A program made the translations under genes and the position numbers. Below are positions 35,132-46,649 of a stretch of DNA of 64,000 nt, piece after piece. The DNA comes from Saposhnikovia divaricata (lineage: Eukaryota > Streptophyta > Magnoliopsida > Apiales > Apiaceae). The stretch's first letter is position 1. The number at the start of each line of letters is the position of its first letter. A model generated the notes under the pieces. The model saw nothing but the letters and a program-made list of their open reading frames with translations. It made no database searches and was not told where the DNA came from. The stretch spans positions 66,017,001 through 66,081,000 of the forward strand of contig CM071596.1 in NCBI GenBank assembly GCA_036435485.1. The letters run 5' to 3'.

Positions 35132-38100
35132 TGTAACAACCCCGATTTTTTTCCGGATTTATTATTATTATTACTTAAATATTTTATTGGTTTTCCGTAA
35201 AGGAATAATAAGATTGTGAATATTTAATTTTAATTTGAATGCAGTTATGTGTTAAATTGTTAATAGGTTATTCGGGTTGACTGTATTTGGTACTGTCTGT
35301 GTTAGTAAAAATGTTTATTTTATCAAAAATTTATATTTTTTTATCAATATTGATAAATTTAGTTTGTTTTAAAATTTTATGGATCGAATTGGTATTTTAT
35401 TGGTACAAAAATTATACCCGATATTCTACCCGTGTATAAAAGTTTTATTTGTATAAATTATTAAAATGTTTAAAATTTAGGATTTTCACATTTTTGGTAA
35501 CTTGAGATTATTCTAGAATTTTAAGGATCAAAACTATATTTTTCTTGTACTAAAATTTTACCCGGTATCTTATCCGTGCCCCATTAATATTTGGGTGCAT
35601 TATTAAAATATTTGAAAATTTTGTATTTTATATTTTGATCAATCAGGGAAAATTTCGTGTATTTTATTATATTAAAATATATTTTTAGTTGATTTTATTG
35701 TGTTTTAATTTATTTTTAATGCAGTTAAACGCGTTATAATTTTTATTAAATAGGCAAATTATCCCATACGTGTTATGTGACTTCTGTGTAGCATAGAATA
35801 TTTTATTCTATTTTTCTGTAAATTTTATATTTTTAGAATACAGTTATTTCGCATTTTAATTTCCGGATCCAGCCCCTGTATTGAATTCGAGGCCTTGTTT
35901 TTGATAAAACTATTTTTATATAATGATAGGATATTTAAAAATGCATTATTTTGTAATTTTTGTAAAATTCATAATTTTTGGGAAATTTTGATATTTATAT
36001 TATATTTGTTTAAAAATAAAAATTTTACATTTTTATCCTATAAAAATTATTTTTTAGGCATAATAATTTTAATTAGGGGTTAAAAATAGTTTTGGGGTAT
36101 TAATTTTCGATTAATATAAATAGGAATCAGATTTTTTTTTATTTATTAATAATTCATAAAATCAGATTTTTTATATATAAATAAATATAAAAATATATTT
36201 TCTCTCTCCTGTTCTTGAGGATCAAATCCAAATTTGAAGGTGTTATTGATATCGGATTTTGGTGTTCTTATGCTCAAATCGAAGCTCTTAATCTCTAGTT
36301 TCATAATCTACAATTAATTTCATCAGAGGGTAAATTTTCGATTTTATATCAATTTTCTTTTGAATCTGCAAATTAGGGTTCTTCATAAAATTTGGGGCTT
36401 TTCGATTCTTTGATTTTCCGGTTTAATTGATTGTTTGTATAGCTTCATATTGATTCCAGGAGTCCAATTATATGTTCAATTTCATTGTTTTATTGCTAGT
36501 TTAATCAATTCGAAAATTAGGGTTCTTGAGCCTAATTTGGGCCTTTTTGATTGAGTGATTCCGGTTGTTTTGATGATTCCAATAGCTTTATATGATGATT
36601 TAGAGTCGATTCATGTAGTTAATTGTATCATTCTATTGCCGGATTGTGATATTCAAGTTTGTTAGTTTATGCCCAATTTTCAAATCATTCTTGCAAAGCT
36701 TGTGTTGATTGTTTGTATGTAAGGTGTTAGGGGTTAGATTATATGAGTTATAAGCTTCATTTTGTGATGTTAAACATAAAATTTGGTTTCGAATTGTAGA
36801 AAAACGTTTTTTGGCCGGAGTTTAGTTTGATTTTGGCCGGATTTTTAGTTTGGTCGAATCTGGGAATGAATGAATGGTATAGTTGTGTTTAGAATTTGAT
36901 TTGGAGTGTGTTTGGTATTAAAAACGTAACGAATGGTACGTTTTTGAGATCGTCGGAGTTCGCCGAAATTATTTTCCGGTTACCGGAAACTGGGCAACCT
37001 CCATTGATGGAGGTGGTGTTCTTGGAGCATTCAAGTGAAGGTGGTGATGAACAGTAACCGTTTGATCTTTAAAATCTGAAAACCAATTTCTGAAAAATGA
37101 TTTTGGAAAATTATTTTCAAAATTAATTATAAATTCGAATTTTATTTTCCGAAATTCGAAAAATAATTTTAAAAATTCGAAAAATCATTTATAAATTTTG
37201 AAAAATTATTTTTAATTTCGAAAAATAGTTTTAAAATTTTAATAAATTATTTTTTATTCGAAATTTATTTTATTTGATTATTTTAAATCTATTTAGCTAA
37301 TATCTTAATTAATTTAAATTGATTGGTTAATTAATAATAATCAATTAATTTAATTAATTAAATATTATTTAAATATGATGAAAAATAATCAAATTTAATT
37401 ATTTTGGAAAATAAAATAATTTATTTATTTTATAAATATTATTTACCTTTAATATTTATTTCTTTATTTGTTTAAAATTAAATAAAATTGTTTTAAAATT
37501 CTAAAAATAATCCGGGAGTGATAAAAATATTTTTTAAAATTCTTAGATTTATTTTTTTATGAGTTGATTAATAAATAATTAATTTGAATATTCAATTACT
37601 TTAATTATTAATTGAATTATTCTTATTAATTGCGTATTAATTCAACCGTTCGTCCGTTTTAAACGAGACAAATATTTTTGGAATCAGAAAAATTACCCGA
37701 TTATTATAAAGTTGATTTTAATTTAAAATTTAACTTTTAAATTTGGATCAACTTTTTACCAAACCTTTTTATTGAGTCGGTTATATCTGATAATTAGGGT
37801 TTTGACCCGTTTTCTGTTTTAAAAATATTGGATAAAATCTTTTTATGATCTGATCAACGTGCTATGTGATTATGTGATCTACTTATTAGTCTCTTTACGT
37901 GCGATGTGAATTATCGAAGTGTTTACTTCGAGGGTTAAGCGTTGTAATAATATTTCTATTTCTTTATCGAGGATTAATTGGTAAGTATTGACTTAGGTTT
38001 GTCAGCGGAGATATAATGAAGAGGGTTGGAGATAGATGTGGTATTCTTTGTGGGTTATGAAAAGGTGGAGGTGAATGCAGTATTGTTGGTGGAATTGCTG

Positions 38101-39607
38101 GGTTACTTGTGAGGTGTTTTAACGCCGGGAAAATGTCTATGTTCAAAGGGGATATTTCCAATTATTTTCTCCCGACAGAGATTTTGGTAAGCATGGTTAA
38201 TATGTTCGAGTTGAGTTTATAAACGTTTATAGAAAGTAGAAATTGACGTTTGAAGACTGAAGTACCAGCTTATGTTTGACTATAGAAGTAGACGCGTGGG
38301 CTCGATGTCGACAGATCAGACTCGTGGCAATCGTAAGAGCGTCAAGCCAACGAATGATTAAAACAGAGGACATGATGACGTGAGATAGAAGAAAAAGATA
38401 GTTGTATTACTTTGGCGCTACGTAATAGCTAAGGACCAGAGGCAAGTATTTTCTTGATCATCTTAAACACTTTTATTTTATGTTTCATTGATTCATATCA
38501 TGACAAATAGTTATTGTTCAGAGCTATTTGTGATTCTTAAATATTTTTGTGCGAACAAAGTTACTTGATATTGGTACCCTTGATGTGGGGAATTGTTTAA
38601 GATAAACTCTTCATATCCTTATTATCGTAGTAAATAATAGGGATGTGAACTGTATGTGAAACTAAGCATTTCCTGTTGAATTCGGAAATTGCTCTATTGG
38701 ATTGGAAAATGGTAAAGCGTAGGAGGCCATGATAGCTGTCATGGTCCAGCAATATTTAAGGAGGATATGGTAACCATTCCATCTTCATATAAGCTAACAT
38801 TACTTGCCTATTTTGGTACCCTCATGAAATCCGGATTATACACACGGGTATAGCTGTACCAGTGGAGTATAAAGGGTCCCATTGCTTTTGAACCTGATCA
38901 GGGGGCAATGGTGTTTCAGTAAAGTGTATCCAATCCATATCGCCCGAATGGCTATTATATATTGTGAATTGGCAGATGATTCATTTTTATGACATGCCAA
39001 ATGATTTCAGTTACAGTTGAATTATATCACAGTTGTTGATTCAGTTTTCTCTATAAACTGTTTTACATTTCAGTTGATTTTATGCCCCACTTATCCTGGT
39101 TTTTGTATCAAAATTTTTACACGCTTGCTGAGCATTTCTTTCGCTCATACTTGCTGTTGTAAATTCTAACATTTCAGTAAGGTAGTTGGCGAGACGTATC
39201 CGCACAACTCAGAAAGAGAAGAAGCGTGATGCTATTTCGAAGATGACTTGGCTCAGGATGTCTGGATTTAGTGTAAGATCTATTTTATATATTTGAGTTA
39301 TAGTATTTATTATTATTATTATGTAATAGTCTAGTTGTCCTGGCGTACTTCTTATCGAAGTTACACCAGTGATTTAAGATTTGATCAAAGAGAATGTTGT
39401 AAAGAAGGATTACTTTTTATTTAATGGAATTTGGATTCTTGTTTCTAGCCCTATAACCTTAAAAGATCTTGGTATGTTTGGGGTCACAGATGTATATTCC
39501 CAGTGTTGGACAACTGCAAGTGAATGATTATTATTAAACAGATGTTTTATTTTGAGAATTTTCACGTGACCACCAAATCTTCTGACCCCGGATTTGGGGG
39601 CGTTACA
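35132..39607 (+). repeat. 5' LTR of the LARD-like element (4,476 bp)
   Basis: TGTAACAACCCCG..GGGGGCGTTACA. The first half is very AT-rich with many TTCGAAAAATNATTT-like units (about 37080-37270). The second half is less AT-rich. An 18-nt palindrome ACCTCCATTGATGGAGGT lies near 36997-37014. No convincing coding sequence. Confidence 0.95.
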
Positions 39608-40772
39608 GGTTGGTATCAGAGCTGAGGTTATAGTAAACTAGAAACGAGAGTGTGTAGGAGTGTGTATAGCTAAGTAAGGAAAGTCAGAGCTCATGTAGAG
39701 TTCGTGTTGGACTATTGGATATGGTACCAATTAGTAAGTTAAGATTGGAGTACTCGTTTGAGATGGTGGTGCTGAACGGGATAGACCGCCTTGCGAATGA
39801 GATGTCTACTGTGGAATCTTCAGTGATTATTACGAGCTGACGATGACATACGATATCGATATCCTTAAAACATGGAGAGGAAGAAGCTTATAATCGAAGG
39901 ACGAGCTATCAAAGGAGCTGACAAAGAAGGCATAAGTAGAGACCCTGGCAATACCTTCTCTTCTTACAAATTATTTTGATATCCCTCCTAGAAAGGCATT
40001 CGTTAAAAGATATATCTCCTCTTCTAAATATTGACATTTTGAATTTCAACTTTTCGTTTTCTCTAGTGGTTAATAACTTTATTTGAAATATAGTACCACT
40101 TGTTCGGTACTTTCTTTTTGGTTGTTCATCTTCTCAAAAATGACACATTTGGATTCCTTTCATATTTCTCAACTCCTACTGAGACGAACAACCCTATTTA
40201 TAGGGGACACCAGGTATATCTGTCTGTGTGATAGAAGTTGGATGGGACGCCATCACTGGTGTGTTGCGTATTACAAGAAGGCTGGCCACCTTTATTTGTA
40301 AATGCCGGAGCTAAGACACGCAACGTCGGGTTCATATGATCATATTGATCTCTCAGTTATTCTTTCATTTCAAAGAATATGTGCTTTAAAATTCATAAAT
40401 TGATAACCAAAAATGAGGGATAATTGCTACGATATGAAATCTCTTCTCTTCAAAATTTCGTAATTTTTGTCATCACAAAAAGTCTTGAAGGTATGCCAAT
40501 CAATTGGGAATAAGTTAATCTTGACGGGATGAATTAAGACTTAGCGATGGGATTACAACGAGCAAAAGCAGATCAAGATACGATTAGAATACTAATGGCG
40601 GATAATGGAGTCAATTCGTTTTCTCTTTATCGATTGACGCTACGTTACTGCAAAGTTGGATCGATTTTATATGGAAGAAAAGTAAGTGTGGATGATGAAG
40701 GAGTTAAGGAACCCTAGGGATTTCTTTTCCTCAGTAGATTCCGAGGACGGAATCCCTTTAAGGAGGGAAGAT
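39608..40772 (+). other. non-coding interior of the LARD-like element with PBS and PPT
   Basis: PBS TGGTATCAGAGC at 39611-39622 matches the 3' end complement of initiator tRNA-Met and lies three bases after the LTR. A purine tract AAGGAGGGAAG at 40760-40770 directly precedes the 3' LTR; before it GAGGACGGAATCCCTTTAAGG resembles the conserved 3' end of chromovirus internal regions. Between them there is no long ORF. A short stretch near 40250-40310 reads YYKKAGHLYL, a possible relic of a gag zinc knuckle that has lost its cysteines. Confidence 0.85.
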
Positions 40773-43700
40773 TGTAACAACCCCGATTTTTTTCCGGATT
40801 TATTATTATTATTACTTAAATATTTTATTGGTTTTCCGTAAAGGAATAATAAGATTGTGAATATTTAATTTTAATTTGAATGCAGTTATGTGTTAAATTG
40901 TTAATAGGTTATTCGGGTTGACTGTATTTGGTACTGTCTGTGTTAGTAAAAATGTTTATTTTATCAAAAATTTATATTTTTTATCAATAGTGATAAATTT
41001 AGTTTGTTTTAAAATTTTATGGATCGAATTGGTATTTTATTGGTACAAAAATTATACCCGATATTCTACCCGTGTATAAAAGTTTTATTTGTATAAATTA
41101 TTAAAATGTTTAAAATTTAGGATTTTCACATTTTTGGTAAATTGAGATTATTCTAGAATTTTAAGGATCAAAACTATATTTTTCTTGTACTAAAATTTTA
41201 CCCGGTATCTTATCCGTGCCCCATTAATATTTGGGTGCATTATTAAAATATTTGAAAATTTTGTATTTTATATTTTGATCAATCAGGGAAAATTTCGTGT
41301 ATTTTATTATATTAAAATATATTTTTAGTTGATTTTATTGTGTTTTAATTTATTTTTAATGCAGTTAAACGCGTTATAATTTTTATTAAATAGGCAAATT
41401 ATCCCATACGTGTTATGTGACTTCTGTGTAGCATAGAATATTTTATTCTATTTTTCTGTAAATTTTATATTTTTAGAATACAGTTATTTCGCATTTTAAT
41501 TTCCGGATCCAGCCCCTGTATTGAATTCGAGGCCTTGTTTTTGATAAAACTATTTTTATATAATGATAGGATATTTAAAAATGCATTATTTTGTAATTTT
41601 TGTAAAATTCATAATTTTTGGGAAATTTTGATATTTATATTATATTTGTTTAAAAATAAAAATTTTACATTTTTATCCCATAAAAATTATTTTTTAGGCA
41701 TAATAATTTTAATTAGGGGTTAAAAATAGTTTTGGGGTATTAATTTTCGATTAATATAAATAGGAATCAGATTTTTTTTTATTTATTAATAATTCATAAA
41801 ATCAGATTTTTTATATATAAATAAATATAAAAATATATTTTCTCTCTCCTGTTCTTGAGGATCAAATCCAAATTTGAAGGTGTTATTGATATCGGATTTT
41901 GGTGTTCTTATGCTCAAATCGAAGCTCTTGATCTCTAGTTTCATAATCTACAATTAATTTCATCAGAGGGTAAATTTTCGATTTTATATCAATTTTCTTT
42001 TGAATCTGCAAATTAGGGTTCTTCATAAAAGTTGGGGCTTTTCGATTCTTTGATTTTCCGGTTTAATTGATTGTTTGTATAGCTTCATATTGATTCCAGG
42101 AGTCCAATTATATGTTCAATTTCATTGTTTTATTGCTAGTTTAATCAATTCGAAAATTAGGGTTCTTGAGCCTAATTTTGGCCTTTTTGATTGAGTGATT
42201 CCGGTTGTTTTGATGATTCCAATAGCTTTATATGATGATTTAGAGTCGATTCATGTAGTTAATTGTATCATTCTATTGCCGGATTGTGATATTCAAGTTT
42301 GTTAGTTTATGCCCAATTTTCAAATCATTCTTGCAAAGCTTGTGTTGATTGTTTGTATGTAAGGTGTTAGGAGTTAGATTATATGAGTTATAAGCTTCAT
42401 TTTGTGATGTTAAACATAAAATTTGGTTTCGAATTGTAGAAAAACGTTTTTTGGCCGGAGTTTAGTTTGATTTTGGCCGGATTTTTAGTTTGGTCGAATC
42501 TGGGAATGAATGAATGGTATAGTTGTGTTTAGAATTTGATTTGGAGTGTGTTTGGTATTAAAAACGTAACGAATGGTACGTTTTTGAGATCGTCGGAGTT
42601 CGCCGAAATTATTTTCCGGTTACCGGAAACTGGGCAACCTCCATTGATGGAGGTGGTGTTCTTGGAGCATTCAAGTGAAGGTGGTGATGAACAGTAACCG
42701 TTTGATCTTTAAAATCTGAAAACCAATTTCTGAAAAATGATTTTGGAAAATTATTTTCAAAATTAATTATAAATTCGAATTTTATTTTCCGAAATTCGAA
42801 AAATAATTTTAAAAATTCGAAAAATCATTTATAAATTTTGAAAAATTATTTTTAATTTCGAAAAATAGTTTTAAAATTTTAATAAATTATTTTTTATTCG
42901 AAATTTATTTTATTTGATTATTTTAAATCTATTTAGCTAATATCTTAATTAATTTAAATTGATTGGTTAATTAATAATAATCAATTAATTTAATTAATTA
43001 AATATTATTTAAATATGATGAAAAATAATCAAATTTAATTATTTTGGAAAATAAAATAATTTATTTATTTTATAAATATTATTTACCTTTAATATTTATT
43101 TCTTTATTTGTTTAAAATTAAATAAAATTGTTTTAAAATTCTAAAAATAATCCGGGAGTGATAAAAATATTTTTTAAAATTCTTAGATTTATTTTTTTAT
43201 GAGTTGATTAATAAATAATTAATTTGAATATTCAATTACTTTAATTATTAATTGAATTATTCTTATTAATTGCGTATTAATTCAACCGTTCGTCCGTTTT
43301 AAACGAGACAAATATTTTTGGAATCAGAAAAATTACCCGATTATTATAAAGTTGATTTTAATTTAAAATTTAACTTTTAAATTTGGATCAACTTTTTACC
43401 AAACCTTTTTATTGAGTCGGTTATATCTGATAATTAGGGTTTTGACCCGTTTTCTGTTTTAAAAATATTGGATAAAATCTTTTTATGATCTGATCAACGT
43501 GCTATGTGATTATGTGATCTACTTATTAGTCTCTTTACGTGCGATGTGAATTATCGAAGTGTTTACTTCGAGGGTTAAGCGTTGTAATAATATTTCTATT
43601 TCTTTATCGAGGATTAATTGGTAAGTATTGACTTAGGTTTGTCAGCGGAGATATAATGAAGAGGGTTGGAGATAGATGTGGTATTCTTTGTGGGTTATGA

Positions 43701-45250
43701 AAAGGTGGAGGTGAATGCAGTATTGTTGGTGGAATTGCTGGGTTACTTGTGAGGTGTTTTAACGCCGGGAAAATGTCTATGTTCAAAGGGGATATTTCCA
43801 ATTATTTTCTCCCGACAGAGATTTTGGTAAGCATGGTTAATATGTTCGAGTTGAGTTTATAAACGTTTATAGAAAGTAGAAATTGACGTTTGAAGACTGA
43901 AGTACCAGCTTATGTTTGACTATAGAAGTAGACGCGTGGGCTCGATGTCGACAGATCAGACTCGTGGCAATCGTAAGAGCGTCAAGCCAACGAATGATTA
44001 AAACAGAGGACATGATGACGTGAGATAGAAGAAAAAGATAGTTGTATTACTTTGGCGCTACGTAATAGCTAAGGACCAGAGGCAAGTATTTTCTTGATCA
44101 TCTTAAACACTTTTATTTTATGTTTCATTGATTCATATCATGACAAATAGTTATTGTTCAGAGCTATTTGTGATTCTTAAATATTTTTGTGCGAACAAAG
44201 TTACTTGATATTGGTACCCTTGATGTGGGGAATTGTTTAAGATAAACTCTTCATATCCTTATTATCGTAGTAAATAATAGGGATGTGAACTGTATGTGAA
44301 ACTAAGCATTTCCTGTTGAATTCGGAAATTGCTCTATTGGATTGGAAAATGGTAAAGCGTAGGAGGCCATGATAGCTGTCATGGTCCAGCAATATTTAAG
44401 GAGGATATGGTAACCATTCCATCTTCCTATAGGCTAACATTACTTGCCTATTTTGGTACCCTCATGAAATCCGGATTATACACACGGGTATAGCTGTACC
44501 AGTGGAGTATAAAGGGTCCCATTGCTTTTGAACCTGATCAGGGGGCAATGGTGTTTCAGTAAAGTGTATCCAATCCATATCGCCCGAATGGCTATTATAT
44601 ATTGTGAATTGGCAGATGATTCATTTTTATGACATGCCAAATGATTTCAGTTACAGTTGAATTATATCACAGTTGTTGATTCAGTTTTCTCTATAAACTG
44701 TTTTACATTTCAGTTGATTTTATGCCCCACTTATCCTGGTTTTTGTATCAAAATTTTTACACGCTTGCTGAGCATTTCTTTCGCTCATACTTGCTGTTGT
44801 AAATTCTAACATTTCAGTAAGGTAGTTGGCGAGACGTATCCGCACAACTCAGAAAGAGAAGAAGCGTGATGCTATTTCGAAGATGACTTGGCTCAGGATG
44901 TCTGGATTTAGTGTAAGATCTATTTTATATATTTGAGTTATAGTGTTTATTATTATTATTATTATGTAATAGTCTAGTTGTCCTGGCGTACTTCTTATCG
45001 AAGTTACACCAGTGATTTAAGATTTGATCAAAGAGAATGTTGTAAAGAAGGATTACTTTTTATTTAATGGAATTTGGATTCTTGTTTCTAGCCCTATAAC
45101 CTTAAAAGATCTTGGTATGTTTGGGGTCACAGATGTATATTCCCAGTGTTGGACAACTGCAAGTGAATGATTATTATTAAACAGATGTTTTATTTTGAGA
45201 ATTTTCACGTGACCACCAAATCTTCTGACCCCGGATTTGGGGGCGTTACA
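40773..45250 (+). repeat. 3' LTR of the LARD-like element (4,478 bp)
   Basis: Collinear with the 5' LTR. By eye I found about ten substitutions, one T fewer near 40986, and three extra bases (ATT) in the ATT run near 44950, which explains the 2-bp length difference. Confidence 0.95.
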
Positions 45251-46006
45251 GAAGCCGAGCCGCTTGCTACTATCACTGCAAAGAAGCTCAAGGACTTCGT
45301 TTACAGGGCAATTGTGTGTCGCTACGGGATCCCATACAAACTCATCTCAGATAATGGAAAGCAATTTGACAACAAGGAGATGAAAGAATTTTGTGAAAAT
45401 TTAGGGATAAAAAAGAGTTTCTCAGCTGTGAGTCATCCTCAGACGAATGGCCAAACCGAGGCCATAAATAAAATCATAAAGCACACTTTGAAAGCTAAAC
45501 TGGAAGAGAGCAAAGGAAATTGGCCTGAGGAGTTACCTAGGGTCTTGTGGGCATACAACACGACCCCACGAACCACTACTGGAGAGACCCCCTTTTCTTT
45601 GACCTATGGTTGCGAGGCCATGGTTCCGGTGGAAGTAGGTTCGGGGTCGTTCAGAAGGGAACACTACGATCCCGATGAAAACGAGGTCAATCACAGACTC
45701 TATCTGGACATGATAGAAGAAACAAGAAGCGAGGCCCAGCTACGCCTCGCGGCCTATCAACAGAGGACAACAAGGTACTATAATGGGAAAGTCAAAGCAC
45801 GATCTTTACAAACAGGCGACCTAGTGCTTAGAAGGGTCATGCCTAACACTAAGGTTCCAGGTCATGGAGTTTTTGGTGCTAACTGGGAGGGACCTTACAA
45901 AATCTATGCTACTCTTTCAGAAGGAACCTATTATCTCACGGACATGAAAGATAAGGTTATCCCGCGAGCTTGGAATGCGGAGCATCTAAGAAAATACTAT
46001 CAGTGA
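45251..46006 (+). pseudogene. gypsy integrase, C-terminal part
   Basis: It resumes the integrase core after the nested element; removing 35132-45255 restores the reading frame across TKWAEAEPLATI. The second catalytic Asp is in LISDNGKQF and the Glu in NGQTEAINK (DD35E order). A GxxTxFSLTYGCEAM block and a C-terminal segment GDLVLRRV..WEGPYKI..YYLTDM..PRAWNAEHLRKYY close the protein at the TGA at 46004-46006. No chromodomain is seen, in line with Tat rather than chromovirus ancestry. Confidence 0.9.
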
Positions 46007-46649
46007 GGGTCACGGCCCTGGTAGCCTCTCTCTACTACAAAGTACTGGGGGGTAGTGATCATATAGACACCTCCCCTTTATGATGTAATGATTTCTTGGG
46101 CCACGCCCCACTTGTCAAACTTTGGGCCTCGCCCCACAATTCATTTTAGGGCCTCGCCCCTATCAATAAAACTTTTGGGCACCGCCCCTACTTTTTTCAT
46201 TACTCGAGTACGTTTGCTTTATGGATTATGTTTTATTTTGCATTCAAGATAAATTTGCTTGCCTGTTAGCATTTACACTTTAAGGTCCAAGCCATCTCAA
46301 CGATGCTGGGATCACACTTGAAACTACTTTAAGGCGATAGTTCATAACTGTTATTATCTACAACAAGACTAAAGCAAAAGGAATACAAATCTCAAGCTAC
46401 TCATGGCATTTCGCATCTGCGAACACAGATTACATCTCAACATTTTGAAGAATGGAGTAAATATGAAGCTAACATTATGCAGAAAGATAATGATAAGCAA
46501 AAAAGGGGATTTTGGGCATTACTTCAAAAATATAAACGGATCGCATTGCGATCCCAGAATTCTTGTGACAAAATAATATTACACTTGCGAGGCATTCAAG
46601 GGGTGCCCGCATCCCCAGTTCAGAGTTATATTAAAATGATTGAATAAAT
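46007..46649 (+). other. 3' region after pol with four GGGCC-N2-GCCCC hairpin repeats
   Basis: GGGCCACGCCCC, GGGCCTCGCCCC (twice) and GGGCACCGCCCC occur at 46098, 46124, 46149 and 46177, spaced 25-28 bp apart. An AATAAA lies at about 46165. The rest shows no ORF on the plus strand. This is the usual place for the pol transcript to end if an antisense gene follows. Confidence 0.65.

Larger units (their letters stand above)
35132..45250 (+). mobile_element. LARD-like non-autonomous LTR retrotransposon (10.1 kb)
   Basis: Two 4.48-kb LTRs flank a 1,165-bp interior; 5-bp TSDs GAAGC lie at 35127-35131 and 45251-45255. It has a tRNA-iMet-type PBS and a PPT but no capsid, RT or integrase coding. The LTRs differ by about ten substitutions and two small indels (about 0.2%), so insertion is recent. 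The long LTRs and non-coding interior match the LARD class, although the interior is shorter than in the cereal LARDs first described. PBS type and the sequence before the PPT suggest derivation from a chromovirus (Tekay/Del-like); that part is inference. Confidence 0.93.

Noticed and set aside
16153..45250. Possibility that 16153-45250 is one giant element with three internal repeats
   Set aside because: Separate target duplications (CATAC for the first copy, GAAGC for the pair) and unrelated flanks show independent insertions.
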